Assembly (NCBI RefSeq): GCF_033568475.1
Contig: NC_133122.1
Span: 18,098,206 to 18,162,205 of the forward strand
Source: Henckelia pumila
Lineage: Eukaryota; Streptophyta; Magnoliopsida; Lamiales; Gesneriaceae
Reading direction: 5' to 3'
DNA length: 64,000 bases
The first letter of the stretch is position 1. Each line of letters begins with the position of its first letter. The notes beneath the pieces were generated by a model. That model was not told the DNA's origin and ran no database searches. It saw only the letters and a list, made by a program, of their open reading frames with translations. Positions 35,252 to 48,904 of this stretch are shown here, one piece after another. A program made the position numbers and the translations under genes.

Positions 35252-38200
35252 TCTATATGTTTGTTCATACAAATATATGTGTGTGTATGAGAGTACACAT
35301 GTCCACGCACGTATATACATGTACATCCTCACGAGTGTGTAAATCCACAGATGAAAATGCATATATGAATATGCACATGGTGAACATAGATATATAATGG
35401 TCAAACATAATGGTCAAACAGGAAAAATGCATGAAAATTCCTAAAAGGGGTCAATAAAGCACTCCCTCAATTTCAATCCATTTTATAATGCATACTTGGT
35501 GCAATATCTAATATACCTCATCTTGCCAAAACAGAATAATATTCTTGGGGAATATAGAAGCTAAGTTATAGAGGACCTGCAAAATAAATATTTATCCATT
35601 AGTCCTGCTTGTTTGTCAGACCACTGCTTGATGCCATTCATAAAATTATAAAGATTAAAAAATCTAGTACATGAAATATCATATGATATAATCAGTGTTC
35701 TAAATGGCGGTTGAGGGCCGCCTGCCGCCTGCCGCCTAGGCACCCTCGGCATGAGGCGGTCGTTTCAGGCGGCCCAAGCTGCGAGGCGGTCGAGGCGGAC
35801 GGCGAGGCGGGTGCTCGGGCGGTTGAAGCGGTTGAGACGGTTGAGGCGGCCAAGGCTTTTTAAATTGAGTCAAGGTCCATAGTCAACTAATTTTAAATTC
35901 TAGTCAAAAGTCCATACATTTTAAAATCCTAGTCAAAGTTTATCTATTTTAAAACCCTAGATCTTGACTCATTTCAAAAACACTAGACACTTTTTTTTCA
36001 TTTTTGCTCTCCCACCCTCCACCACACCCCTCAGCCGCCTGCCGCCGCCCGCCACCCATAAAAATGCTTTAAAAAAATTCAACCGCCTAGGCACCCGAGG
36101 CGGTAGGCGGTCACGGACCGCACCGCCACCGCCTCCCGCCATTTACAACATTGGATATAATGTATGAATATATCAATAAGTTACCCCGGAGACTTGTCAA
36201 TGAGGCTGAGCTTGTTCAACATGAGAGCATTCGATGTGATTCTTACCCAAAAAAAAAAAGTTCAAAAAACAAGCTAATGCAGGGTCAATTGCAAAAACTT
36301 ATTTTTTTTATTAGAAATTGACTTGCACTTATAATAGAAGGAAATGCTCCATCAAAAAGTTCACAGTAGCTAAAAACCAGCGTGACTGGGAAAAACTCAA
36401 AGCAGATCACAATTGTTGAGCGAGTATCCAGCACTCCAACCACCAAAGATGCATCTAAGGGCTCATACGGGATCATATTATCAAAAGGTTGGTAACAAAT
36501 AGAAGCTTTGGTCATCCACAATAGCCTTGAATGAGAAATCTCATTTCGAACTTCTCCCCTAGTATAGATAGAATTTGATTCTACTTTTGGTGCTTTATGA
36601 ATAATTTTTTCTGAAAATGTCATTTCAGAGACTGATGGGAAAATGAGATACATGTTAGTTCAATTTTATTTTCTGAAGAAGAGGAATTTCAGTTTAAATT
36701 TCATGTCATTTAAAAATATATTGGATTATATGACTTCATATTAATATGTAAGATGATTTATATTTTAAAAAATACAATACATTAGCTTAGAAAATAATAC
36801 TATAATACAATGAAATGAATTTAATAGTTTGAAATCCAATTTTGAATCATTCACACCCTAAGATGCTAATATCAAACTCATAATTTGGCATTCCAACAAA
36901 GACAAGAAAATTTCATCGCAAGTGATATTCATCCCCAGATTCCCCAGTCAACCATTAACTATATTCCATGATTAAGTCGACCATTAAACGAGGATACTTC
37001 TCATTGTATAATCAAAAGAATACCTAATGTGACGGGGAAAATTTAATTTATTGGATCGTTGGCACTTGATTCTTCCCTGAAAAACTCGTGAGCAGAGCAT
37101 GATATAAGAAACATTACATGTTGGATCTTTGGCACTAAACTAATCCCTGAAAACCTAGTGGCGTAAGATACAATAGACTGTAAATATGAGCAGGCTCCTT
37201 GGAGGTCAAAAAGTAGTCGTCAAATGGCACTTCAGGATCAAAACTACTAAATAAGTCAAAGTATCCTAAAGGCTTCAGAATAAGAAAAGATCCACAGTAA
37301 CGCTCATTTCTGAGTTAGTAAAATTTTCTACCCGCATGGTCCAGGTTTGCATAAAATTGCATATTTTTGTAATTTTGCATTAAACAAAAAGGGCATTAAG
37401 CATACTTACTGTTAAAATCTGAGTCACCAACTGCTCCCTGGCCAGTGGATTGTGAAGAAGCACCACAAGCCGTGCAAAAAGATCCTATATACTTATAACA
37501 TTCATGACAAAATTGTACGAATGGAATTATATTAAAAAGTGTATTATTGCACGAGTAAACATAAGGGATATCAAACCTCAGGATTCGGAATACCGCTACG
37601 AGCTTTACCATCAGAAAGAATCATATCATCTAGACTTTTGTTTCTGCATAATTCTGAGATACATCTGCAAACCTATATAAAAAGATTAACTAGATTACCC
37701 AATAATAACAATGTATCCAAAATATAAATGACAGATCTATCAGTTATTGACAAGAATCATATTCCAAATATTAAAATATGGTCAGAGATATATTAGAAGG
37801 GAAATGCTTAAACCATCTTTCATTCTTCAAATACATATAACATACCGTGGCAACAGCACCAGTATAAATTCGGGGAATGATCATTTTGAGCAAAAATGGC
37901 CAGAGAACATGCTGGAAACATAATCGCCAATGATCAGTAACAAGTACCAAGAGAAAACCAAAACTGCGAAACAAAAAATTGATCACATGGTAGCAGACCT
38001 CCATTTCAGGGACAGTTACTGTTATCAAAAGAAGACCTTTTTCACAAATTGCTCGTAAATCTGTTGGACTGACGCCTCCAAATTTTACCTGAAAATGATC
38101 TTAGCATTTAAGAGAAAATATTGAATACCAATTATAGATTTTTTAAAGATCATATATGCAAGAGCAATTTTCATAATAAATCTCGTGCTAAAGAGCGCCT

Positions 38201-41200
38201 CGTTCAATTCTTTCGAATTCATGGGATAATACTCTAACACGGACAGGGCTGAAGGAATTCCTCCACATGATGAGGAAATATCCACTGAAAATGCAATTTT
38301 TTTCTACTCAAATGTAATTTCATTTTAAATTGTCTCCTTGTCAACTAGAAATGAGAGTGGAAACCAAAATTTTCCTAAGTCGAAAAAACTACTTCCATAC
38401 CAGAAGAAACATAGGTGATGATTGATGAAAATATCATTAAAAATCATCCAGATAGGCATCTAAGAAACTGATTGAGCTTTAAATCATAAACACCATTTGA
38501 GTGTGGTTTTCTCCTTGAAAAGACAGCATTTTATTATTGGAAAACAATGGTGCAACCCACCTGGAAAGACTCAACTCTCTTAACAATCATAGATATCCAC
38601 TAAAACCATAATCGTAGACAATCGTTTTGGTTACTTGTACAGCATCTTTGGAATTGCTTTTATTCTTCGTATACAATTTAGAAACTTCCCCTCGGGCCAA
38701 TATTGGGTTTGTTCAGTACATTTCATAATATATAACAACTAGGTTTGATAACTTCATTAACCAGAAGAACTGAGAACAATCCAAGATAAAGTATATAAAA
38801 GAATAACATAATGGTGAATAACTATGAAAAAATGCTAATTATTTATGAAGGGTAATTTATTATTTGCACAGGTAGAAATAAAAATGCAAAGAAGATAAAA
38901 TTAGTTGTAAGGATCTGTGTGATGAAACAGAGCATTCCAAGAAGATCAGACCTCCGTCTTCTTGTGTAGGAAAGAATATGTTGAGCCAGCCGACTGAGTT
39001 AACTCCTTAGATTTCTCATTGGCTTCACCATCCAAATCAGGCATTGCACAGTGTCGTACGAGATATTCTACAAATATCTCTCCTGGTGGACCGACCAAGT
39101 AACAGTGGGAAGCCATAACGACAATTAACTATTTCATACACACGAGAGATGATATAAGTTAACAAATATATAACAAATTGAAGATCAACAATGACTGACA
39201 TTTTCCATGCAGAACTACCTCCGCAAGTGCTTTGCGAACAGCCAAATTATGCTCATCTAACAAATGTTTCACTGCTTCAACCAGCAAGGGCCTTTTAGCG
39301 TGCCAAGCTTCAGACAATCTTCAGAACAATTTCATGGCATGCTGAGTTGGCAAGCAATCACGGAGTATGACATGATAAAGCAAATATGGAGAAAAGTAAC
39401 CTTGGCAGAAGGTGTTTCAGAACAGAAAGTGCACCAAAAGAGAGAGATTCTTCTTTCAACCTGCATTTCTGGAACAAAGTGAACAAATTACAGACATTGC
39501 CTCATTCATAAACAAGATGCGGTATGAAGTCCAAATATTTTGAACTCCATTTCATCGCTAACATTCTTTTTTTTTTGTTGTTGTGGGGATTAGATAAGGT
39601 GCATCACTTTCTACAATTAAATAACTACAAGGTTCCAGGGTTTGTGACAATAAAAAAGATTAGCAATTGTACCCACATTGAGAAGAAAGACAAACAGATC
39701 CTCTGGGTAAACCACACCAACCGTGAGAAAGCAATGCTGAACTTCATTGTAAGTCTGAAATTGGCAGGAGGTACACAAACCAATAAATCAATCAATAAAA
39801 CATGATAATTAACTGAGAGTGATTATCTTTCTGGACTTGAGAAAGAAAAAGAATGGAGTAAGAAAAAAAAATTGCAATGACCAGATAACAAGACCACAAA
39901 TAAGTATCACCAAGTTTATGATAAAAAAGCATATTTTCAAAGCGGTTCATTCAGCATCCCAGGTCACACTCTACAAGGAATTCAATATTGGTATGAAAAT
40001 TTTTTGGCGTAGTGGTTATAAAATCCATAAAAGAAAAAATATATATTTTACCATCTCCTAGGATCTATGACCCCAGTTAGCTCTGAAAGAAATCAGATTG
40101 GAATCAAATGAATTCATGGATCCACACTTTAAAGTGTGGAGAAAACATGAGCAACGGAGGTAATAAAAACCAAAAACAACCCAAAATATGGGGAAAAATG
40201 GGGATGGTATTAATAATATAATCTACTCGCATCAAAGATAGATGGGTGGTCAAACTGAAAAATCCCACCTTTAGTCCCACTGAAAAATCAGATCGCTGCT
40301 TGCTGTCGGTGTTGATGCAAACCACTGGAAGAAGCGTTGATAAAATGACAGTGAGTTCCTGCCAAATCTCAAACTTATATAAGCCTTGACAAATAAAATA
40401 GAACTAGTGAACATTATAATTATGTAAGATAAAGTTTGAAGTTATTATATAATCTCAATTATTTTATGTTCCTAAATAATCTACTGTTTAATATCCGTAT
40501 ATCCAAATGTTTAGCACATGCAAGGACCCTTGAAAGGCGAAATTAGAGAGACTAGCATGCAATCACCAATAAAGCAGAGTTGTGTTACTTATCAAACCAT
40601 GAACTAATCCTTGAAACACAAAATGAAAGACCAAAACATAAACTTCTCAATCGTACAAGTATTCACGTCATCCTTTACAGGAATTTTTTATATGCCAGCT
40701 AGAATTATGCACAGAGACTTCTGATACAAGTTACAGGTAAAGTGAATCAGATTGTCGAGAGAATACCAAACATTTTTACACCATGGCATATCATTAAAAT
40801 GTATTAAATCATTAAAAGGCGATGGGCGAAATGGTGTTCCATTGGACAAACTATAAAAGAAGTTTTGAAAAGAAAAACAGGCAGAAAACAACTTGGAAGT
40901 GTGATGTCTCAAAAACAAAAACAAAAACAAAAACAAAAACAAAAACAAAAACAAAAACAAAAACAAAAACAAATACAAAAACAAAACAATAGGTCCCTTA
41001 ACATCTTATTTTCAACATAAACATCAAACAAGTTTAAAGACCATGAAGTTCGATCCTCTCCATGAAAAAGTCTATTATCCAAACTGACCTCAAAATCAAG
41101 CAACGGTGGTCCACTTTCGGAAAGTAAAGATGCATTCAGGAGGTTGTAGAGACTACATGTGGCCACAAACGCAATATCTTGATCCTTCTTATACCTAAAT

Positions 41201-44200
41201 TAAGAAGAAAAGGAAGACCTAAGAATCATCAAATTCTAGAAAGGACACAAATTTACAGTTAATTACAATTGTGGCCCATTTATACTGACTAGTACTCGGG
41301 AGCACGTTGCGTGCTTATGCAATACGTTTTTTTTAAAATAAAAAAAAAACCCCAAAAAAATAGAGCACAATTATGAAAAGTGTGTTTTTTTTTTGTAAAT
41401 AAATAACTTAATTTTATAAGCGTGATATTTTCATAAATAAGTAGTTAACCATTTAAAAAAAACATAATTCAAGAATCTATGGAGAAACGACAATATTGTG
41501 AATTAGGGTTAATATATGATATTCATTATTGGACTTGATTTATACCTATCAACCGAGCCTAGACCCCCCCGCAATCCATTTGACCAGGTTTAGACCTGCC
41601 CCAAATGGAGCAGGTTTAGTGCGGGGTCGGGTTTAAACACGGCCATTCCTATCCTTAGGCACCATCCAATTTTATTGTCCATTGTCCGGAAGCACAGCTG
41701 TTGCATTCAATGTGCCGGTCTTTGGATCAAGTTCAAGAAGCTAAGGAGCTCCATTTGGATTTGTAAGTTTAGTCGAAGTCGGTATTTTCATCTTTAACTC
41801 ATTGGGTCAATTTTCCAAGTCAAATTGAGATATTGCTCTCACGATCTAAGTTTTGATGTCATAGTGTTTCTATTCGATTCAACATGATCGAGAAGCTTAT
41901 AAGAAAACTGGTAATGATCATACTTCTTGACTTTATTTTAGGGAATAAAAATTTATCTACAATTGAAACCAAACAAAAAGCTAGTCTTACAATTCCAAAA
42001 TAGTGGGTATGAGCCTCGGCAAAGCCGACTTCAGTTGTGTCCTAGTTACAAGACCAACCATCTGACCCAAAGCCTCCACCGTAGATATGCGAACCTGCAG
42101 AAACAAAAAAGAATTTAACAAAACCATGGTTTTCAAACTAACTTGAGAAGAGAACTCTAGATGGCCATAAAAGAACGAGAAAAACATGCTTTTCTCCTAA
42201 ATTAGCAAAATATGACTTCAGCTAGCTTGGCATGACAGGTGTAGTTATTTTCCCACTTGAAACCATCCTCTCCTACAAACTTACACCAGAGGCTGGAGCC
42301 GATTTTGTTTCCATGAAGCTAAGTAGTACGATTCATAATTCACAGACGAGTGAATTGTCTCTCGGTATATTATCCAACTGAAGAGAACTTTAATCTACCT
42401 AAACCAACCAAGGGGTGGTGCAAGCTGATGATGGTCCAAAGGGCAGCAGCTTTAATCCTCCAAATTAGCCACATTAGGCACAAAACTTGAGGAATCACAG
42501 TTATTTATGCCTCGTTTTTATCTGTAGAAAGCCACTTACCCACCAACATGATCTAGGATAACACAAAGGAGAATTAATTTTTTGGAAACTTCAAATTTCC
42601 AGAGAGGGAATTCTGAAATCAATCTCCTTACGAGGTATAAATTGCTGTAAGTGTGGGTACAATCATTTGACAAGAAAATATCCCCAAGCTATCTCATACA
42701 ACACAAAAATATGAGGAATACATGGAATATCTAAGGTTAGCTATGGGCTATATCTCATAAACAGGGAATTGAATTTTTCAGCCCTTGATCCAATGAAAAC
42801 AAAGACAGATGGATAAGCATATCTAATTCTTGAATTTGAAACCTTGAGATCCCGTGAATTGGCCCAAACTCTCAACAAAAGCTCAAATGCGGAGTTCAGG
42901 AAAGACCTGCACGAAGTACACATTCAGAACACAATGCTCAACTGAGACAATCTTAAATCTTGAGTGACAGACTACCACAGAAGCAAGTTAAAAGGCCTCA
43001 CATGACATCACCATCAATAACTGTAGATAATGGAAAATCAACACTGTATTGCCAACAGGCCTGGCACCAAGACTTGAAAGCTGGAAAGAAACAAGAAATA
43101 TTAAAATCATAAATTAGAGAGAGATTGTCGCTGTTACATGCGGTGTATATAGCTTATCACGGTACTGTGAGGATATTTCGACCAAGTACCAACAAATATG
43201 CCATAATGGAATGCAAAAATCAGCGTAATTTCAAACACAAAGCATACATCACCAGCATTAATCTATTTCAAGTCTTTTTATTTAGTCAACAGGTCCATGC
43301 TCTAAAAATAAAACATGCCATTTATTTACATTGTCAAGCATGACAAGAAGTTCAATTTAGACATCTATTTAATACTTTTGAAGAAGCTATATTTGTTACA
43401 GCATAATGATGAAGGAACATGAACCAGACATTGTGCCCATATCTACGAGGTGATATAAAGCCCGAGTTGTTGTGCAGCTATCTCATTGATCTGGAGACAT
43501 ATTGGATAGCCTAGGGGTGCAAACGAGCCGATCCACTCGTGAGTAGCTCGCGAGTAGCTCGGTCAAAACTCGACTCGAGCTCGAACTCGAGTAGCTCGAA
43601 CATAAATCGAGCTCGAGCTTCAATGTATATGATCGAGTAGCTCGCGAGCTACTCGATCAAACATATATATAATATAATATATAATATAATATAAATATAA
43701 TATATATAATATTATATTTATTTATTTATTCATATATTATTTATTTATATATATATATATTTCGAACTCGAGCTCGAGTAACTCAAACTATAGTCGAGCT
43801 CGAGCTCGAGTACGAAATTAATTACTCAATCGAGCTCGAGCTCGAGTTCGAGTAGTCAAATACGAGTCGAGCTCGAGCTCGAGCTCGAGTACTATGATAC
43901 TCGGCTCGGCTCGATTGCACCCCTAGGATAGCCTATCCCATGTCATCCTTTCTCTAAAGAAGATGATCGCGTTTGACGCAGGATACCATACAACATATTA
44001 TAATTTGTTTCATTATGCATCCATTGAGATAATAGCATCACACCACATGCCACGGAGTTGCCACCAATAACAGAACAAAATCGTTAAACATAGCATACCA
44101 TTTGCAAAGATTGGCCGGTGGACGTCTTTCACATTTCCTAGAATGGGCAGAACTCTCATGAGTACACCTTTAAGCCGTGGAGTGAACTGAAAAGCTTCAT

Positions 44201-46956
44201 AAAGGATACATCATACAATTACATCTAAGGATGACCAAAATCAGATGTGAAATCTAAATCACGATTTTAGCTCTGAATAAAAACTTATAGTGATAGCAAA
44301 CCATCAGATGAAGCAAAGTCTGCAAGTATTTGAACCATTGCTGGAACAGCTAAATTTGAACTGGACAAATGAAGATATATTTCCTCCATCATCTGCAAAA
44401 ATGAGCAAAAGTGAACTTTTGGATCCAACATCTCTACACAGTATGTCAATAGACAGACCCGTGAAACTCTTAACACGTGTTATTTTATCAGCTAGTTCAC
44501 TCAAAAGTTACCCTTCTACAGTTACCACAGAGCCAGACGCTTTTGCCATCCTCTTTTTTTCACCAAATTTCATTATGATAGAAAACCACATCCAAAATAT
44601 CATCACCCTTTTGCCATTGCAATAGAATTTTCTTCCATTACACTTTCGGGTCTCTAGACTCTCTACTCAATTTCTTTCCAATTGCCAACTTTAACACTAG
44701 TTTCCCACTCTTCTGACTCTGTGTCCTTAACATTCTTGTTAGGAATTGCAATGGGTATGGGTTGGGTACGGGTCGGTCCACCAGGACCCGAGATCCAACT
44801 TGTTAAAATTTTGAAGGACCCATCCCGACCCGCTACAACTTAAACCAGACCTGCCCTAAATGAGTTGGGTCGGTCGGTTACCCATTAGACCCACATCCAT
44901 TGTCATCCCTAATCTTTAGGCAAAGCTTAACCAACCCCTGACCCATTGCTATCCCTAATCTTGTTAGAGCAAGCCATAAAATTTTGCTTTACCCATTGAT
45001 TCTTGTATAGTCCAGCGTGTTTGTTAATTGACTCAGTGTTTATCAATTAATTGTGCTACAATTGTGATAATAGTTTTCTCACATCAGTGAAGGTCAATTG
45101 TGTTATGTTGAGAGTTAATAACAAGCATGGCATTGTTGTATATATATTAACTGAACTTCTATTGGTCAATCAGATTACGAGTTGGAAGTTCGTTGTTGTA
45201 CTTGAACAAGCATGATAATGATTTTCTTATGGTACTTCATGCGTTCAAGAACAGTATTAATATACTTGTTTAGGCATGGTTGAGGTGATTATTTTCAGAG
45301 TTAATTTGTAAATATGCAAGTTGTTTTGGAAAAAAGGCTTGGGAGATGATAATGAATTGAATTTATTATTTATTTCATGATCAGTCCCTTAAAATGAAAG
45401 TATTATTTCATTTAATTTAAAGATGACTAGAGCATGTGTATGTATTATGTTCATTCTTGACAACAGGTTATAATGTATAGATGAGAAACGTACAAGGTTA
45501 CATGAATATATCAATCATGTAACTTGAATAATAGTTGGTATAATCATATTCATAATTTTATATGCGATGATTTAAATAGTGTCTTCGGTTAAATATGTGT
45601 TATTTCACATGAGACAGAAGTACAGAACATAGTAAGGCTTGTAGTTATCTCGGGGAGCTCCAGCTTGTTCATACTCATATTCCGGAGATTAAGGTGAGGA
45701 CATGTAAAATAAAATAGAAACAATTAACAAGTGTCTCGAGTACTTTAATGATACAACTTACTTGGTTAGTTGGTATCTTGACTATGTGGATCAGCTAGCA
45801 CGATTACATTCTTACGAGCTTACATGAGATGAAGCATGATTCACTTATGGAAAAAATCAATCTAAATATGAAACTTACAAGGTCAGGCAAATGTGAACCC
45901 AATGCCATGAGCACACCAGCTCCAGCTCTTTGCCAATCAGCATTGAGTTCCTAGAATACGTTGAGTTTGAAAGAGATAGATATTGCTAACTTCAAAAGTT
46001 AAGCATAAACTCATGCCAAGCTCAAAAAAGAAAGACGATCAGATGCATCCAAATACAACTATCTGAAGAATAAAATCTGGCACCTATAAAACAATCTAAG
46101 ATTGGAGACAGTTGTGTGAAGTTAAATAAACTAGCTTTTTGACAAGAAAGAATAAAATTACACTTGTAACACGACAATAGATTAACAGTATAATTAATTC
46201 TTAGGATACCAATCAAGCATTATCCCCAGGTAATATGATTAACAATTAAAACTACAGATGCATTCAAGATTTCAAGAACTGCTCAGTCATATTGTACCTT
46301 GGTTGAGACCAATTCAGTCATTGCTATTTTGGAAAGCTTCGCCATATACTGAGGATCAACATCATCTTTATTCAATTCCCGAATCGCCACAGACATAACT
46401 TGAAACAACCCGGCCATATTCCCAAACCTCTGAAATGTTCAAACTACATTAATATTCCAAGAACAAACCAACAACATCTTGGCTAACAATCATTTTTAAA
46501 CAATAAACACAGAGACAAAAAAGTACCCTTCTTCCACCGCGGGAGACCGTTACACAACAATCAAGAAGCAGAAGCGGGTTTCTGGAAAAATTCAGAACTC
46601 ATCAAATTTGCAGGGGACAGAATAAGGCATATTGATAAAAAAATCAAGCGACCATAACAATTGCAATGATATCCAGAAACTAGTCGATCAAGCAAAATAA
46701 AATTACAAAGAGGCGATATCCTTCAGAGCTGTGGCTGAGGCTTCTCTAACAATTGACGAGTCATCCGCTAGAGAAGATACGAGAACTTGAACTGCCTCTG
46801 AATAAGATAACACCAAAATCCACCAATATCAATAAAATCACGAAGAAATTCTTCACCAACTTGCACGATAAGAAGAAAAGGTAAGATTTACGGGTACAAG
46901 TTCGTGGAATTGCGATGCATACCCGGGGCCGGAATCCCCGAACTCGAGGATGCCAT
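19629..46956 (-). CDS. SGR6: SHOOT GRAVITROPISM 6 homologue, HEAT-repeat (MROH1 family) protein
   Basis: A giant HEAT-repeat protein; the Arabidopsis orthologue acts at the tonoplast in gravity-sensing shoot cells. The start [11 protein letters not shown], the early [15 protein letters not shown] and the HEAT units throughout agree with that family. I placed 51 exons with GT-AG borders and consistent phase, 5,151 nt, 1,716 aa, no stop. Exons, 5' to 3': 46923-46956, 46707-46797, 46527-46581, 46298-46429, 45879-45950, 44302-44392, 44099-44194, 43002-43080, 42843-42906, 41991-42094, 41089-41194, 40269-40358, 39677-39754, 39401-39468, 39219-39318, 38952-39128, 37999-38088, 37846-37911, 37577-37672, 37410-37484, 35517-35576, 34348-34437, 33917-34038, 33042-33171, 32848-32927, 32626-32737, 31683-31764, 31030-31175, 29747-29827, 29573-29673, 28739-28977, 28464-28573, 28036-28164, 27837-27911, 27600-27733, 27402-27474, 27091-27222, 26556-26737, 26359-26481, 26211-26271, 25916-26011, 25343-25443, 24717-24822, 23908-24021, 23739-23813, 21725-21823, 20590-20661, 20422-20507, 20234-20327, 19887-19994, 19629-19802. 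Single borders may be off by a few bases. Confidence 0.92.
22811..23104 (+). repeat. Exact 147-bp tandem duplication in an SGR6 intron
   Basis: The unit starting AATGAAACAAATAAAAG at 22,811 repeats at 22,958 with no difference seen over 147 bp, and a degenerate third start appears at 23,105. It lies in the long intron 21,824-23,738. It is either a very recent duplication or an assembly error. Confidence 0.85.
29985..30299 (+). mobile_element. TRIM-like miniature LTR element remnant
   Basis: Within an SGR6 intron a tRNA-Met primer site (TGGTATCAGAGC, 30,041-30,052) follows a partial 5' LTR ending TTAACA. A purine-rich tract (GGGAATGAGAGG) precedes a 131-bp 3' LTR at 30,169-30,299 that starts TGTTGGTGTC and ends TTTCTAACA. 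The whole is about 300 bp with no coding capacity, the layout of terminal-repeat retrotransposons in miniature. The 3' LTR holds a CTTTATATAG box. The 5' LTR is shortened and rearranged. Confidence 0.6.
34560..35246. repeat. Three foldback elements nested in (TA)n/(AC)n microsatellite
   Basis: Three short self-complementary blocks lie in series, each bounded by (TA)n: 34,629-34,788 (ends GAGGAATTTTCAGCTGCCC / inverse), 34,801-35,042 (ends around CCTAGGGTGCAGG), and 35,060-35,216 (ends AAATTTTCAGTTGCCCAA / inverse). All share the core ACTAAAACCCGGTAGTGGGT in both orientations. They resemble microsatellite-targeting MITEs such as rice Micron, which also use (TA)n as target. They lie in an SGR6 intron, so splicing must tolerate the hairpins. 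Confidence 0.6.
35693..36153. mobile_element. hAT-type MITE with GC-rich arms, 8-bp TSD
   Basis: Ends CAGTGTTCTAAATGGCGG and, inverted, CAATGTTGTAAATGGCGG are flanked by a perfect 8-bp duplication GATATAAT (35,685-35,692 and 36,154-36,161). The arms are dense in GGCGG/CCGCC and the centre is AT-rich. An 8-bp duplication and CA(G/A)TG ends point to a non-autonomous hAT element. It sits in an SGR6 intron. A truncated relative starts at about 49,192. Confidence 0.8.
40911..40988 (+). repeat. (AAAAAC)n microsatellite
   Basis: About twelve ACAAAA units in an SGR6 intron, with one interrupted unit near the end. No other feature is associated with it. Confidence 0.9.
43512..43925. mobile_element. 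hAT-type MITE rich in GAGCTCGAG, 8-bp TSD
   Basis: A 414-bp element with inverted ends TAGGGGTGCAAACGAGC and GCTCGATTGCACCCCTA, flanked by a perfect 8-bp duplication GGATAGCC (43,504-43,511 and 43,926-43,933). The arms consist largely of overlapping GAGCTCGAG palindromes; the centre is a pure AT stretch. Related, more decayed copies occur near 57,545 and 60,755. Size and target duplication indicate a non-autonomous hAT element. Confidence 0.85.
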
Positions 46957-47585
46957 TATTGGAACCGAAATCTCGAAGATCAGAGAAGAGTATGATGAAT
47001 ATTGATGATTACACTATATATATGCTGTGGAAATGTAATAAATCTAATCTAACATTGTAATAAAAAAAAAATAAATAATCAAATTATTAGTCCGTTACAC
47101 ACGACTCTAGTTCTACCAGCTGGTTTTTTTATATAAAGTGCACGTGGATATGATATTATTTTAAGCAATTTATATTGGGCCTGCAAATTTTAAACCCGAT
47201 TGAAGGCTACAAAGAAAATTGGGCTGAACCGATCCATGGGGGTTTTTCTTAACAAAAAAGAGTATGTTAGGCTCTTTGGTTGATTTTTCTTCTTTAAACC
47301 AAATGAAGAAGAAAAACGTGAACAAATCATAAAATTTTTTTAAAAATGTATATACAAACAAATGTTTTTTTTTACCTTTCGTTTCTCTGTTTTCGAAAAT
47401 TTGAAATTATGCTATTGTTTTCTTTTGAGATTGAATTTACACGATCTTCTGATTGTATTTGAAGTTACTTCAAATTTATAAAAATTAATTTCTAGCTAAT
47501 ATATGTACATACACAAATTAACCCTCATGCTCACATTTAGTTAGCATCACTCCTAAAGTTCCATTGAATTTGACTTGGGGAATAA

Positions 47586-47945
47586 GGGAGTGTTTGGTAT
47601 AGCTTCTACAAAGTGTTTTTCAGCTTCTAGCTGCATAAAAGTATTTTTGAGTGTTTGTGAATGTTAAATTCTATTTTAACTTCTACAACTTTTACCTAAA
47701 AGCAAGAAGCTAAAATTTGATGATTTTTTTAGCTTCTGTTTTTTTGTTTAAGGTATAAAATTACAAATTGATATATATACCCTTAATAAACTTATCATAT
47801 TACATATACTTTTATTATTTTTTTTTAATTTTACATTATTATTACAAGTATTTTTTCAAAAAATTATTTTTTTTAATTTTACATTATTACTACAAGAATT
47901 TTTTTAAAAAAAATATTTTTAAAAATTTTGCATATTATTACAAGC

Positions 47946-47991
<46 letters not shown>

Positions 47992-48378
47992 CATTTTCAT
48001 ACATTCGTACATATCTTGTATATTTATACAAATTTTTTCATTTTTAATATTTTTATTTTATTAATCATACATGTTTTTTTCAAATATTCATCTTATAAAA
48101 AATAAAATAGTTTTGATACAAAATTCATAATGTAAAATAATATATAAAATAATTTTTTTAATGTGAGAATCAAAAATTAAATGATTAAATAAGGGTATGA
48201 TGGTCATTTATTTAAAAAATTAAGCTTGGAAGCAATTATTCTTCAAACACTAAACTTTAGCTTATATTAGCTTTCAACTTCTATTTTCAAACACTCTCTA
48301 CTTTAGCTTCTCACCAACTTCAAAATAATCTCTACTAGAATCACTTTTAAATAAGTAGAAGCTCTCCAAAACACTCCC
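47586..48378. mobile_element. MITE candidate with GGGAGTGTTTGG ends
   Basis: The ends GGGAGTGTTTGGTATAGCTT and, inverted, GGGAGTGTTTTGGAGAGCTT match closely over about 24 bp. The interior is AT-rich with a (TA)n run and no ORF. No clear target duplication was found, so the superfamily is open. Confidence 0.5.
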
Positions 48379-48741
48379 CAAGAGATCCAACACAGCTGCA
48401 TTTCTTAATTCATTCTATATCAAGTTAACAGTTGTAAACAGTAATTAATTGAAGTGCACTTGCATTACGACGTGCATCACATAATAAATATCTCACGGGC
48501 TTTGCAGGTTTTCAAATCGTCATAAGTCTTAACCTCGTTGGTTTTTTTATTGTAGATTTTTTCTTTCAATCTATAAATATTTATAAAAAAAAAAAAAATA
48601 GGAGAGTGGGCTAGACATAAATTGAAATTGAGGGAGTTCGTTAAGCTTGAGATAGTGAAGGCAGGGGTATAAAAGAGATAAATGATGAAAAATCACCCTG
48701 GCACGAAAATATGGTAAAAAAATTCGTGAATTTCAAGTTAA

Positions 48742-48904
48742 TTTTTGCAATCTCTAAAAATAAGTGATTGTGTATGAATTTTTCTTTCACAAATTTGTTA
48801 AAAAAAATACATTATTACTTATTTTTAGAGTGATTATATATGAATTTTTCTTTCACAAATTTGTAAAAAAAAATACATTATCACTAATTTTTAGAGATTG
48901 CAAA
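48742..48904. repeat. Foldback element with internal 66-bp duplication
   Basis: Inverted ends TTTGCAATCTCTAAAAATAAG / TTTGCAATCTCTAAAAATTAG bound two imperfect 66-bp tandem units starting at 48,764 and 48,830. Probably a small MITE. A similar TTTGCAATCACTAAAAAA end appears at about 62,708. Confidence 0.45.

Noticed and set aside
40688..41166. Phe-Leu and Cys-Phe repeat open frames
   Set aside because: They read through the (AAAAAC)n microsatellite; the true exon here is 41,089-41,194 of SGR6.
41240..41680. GGGTCGGGTTTAAACACGG-type repeats here and at 44,745-44,960 as possible MITEs
   Set aside because: The composition resembles known plant GGGTCGGG-rich repeats but I could not define inverted ends or a target duplication.
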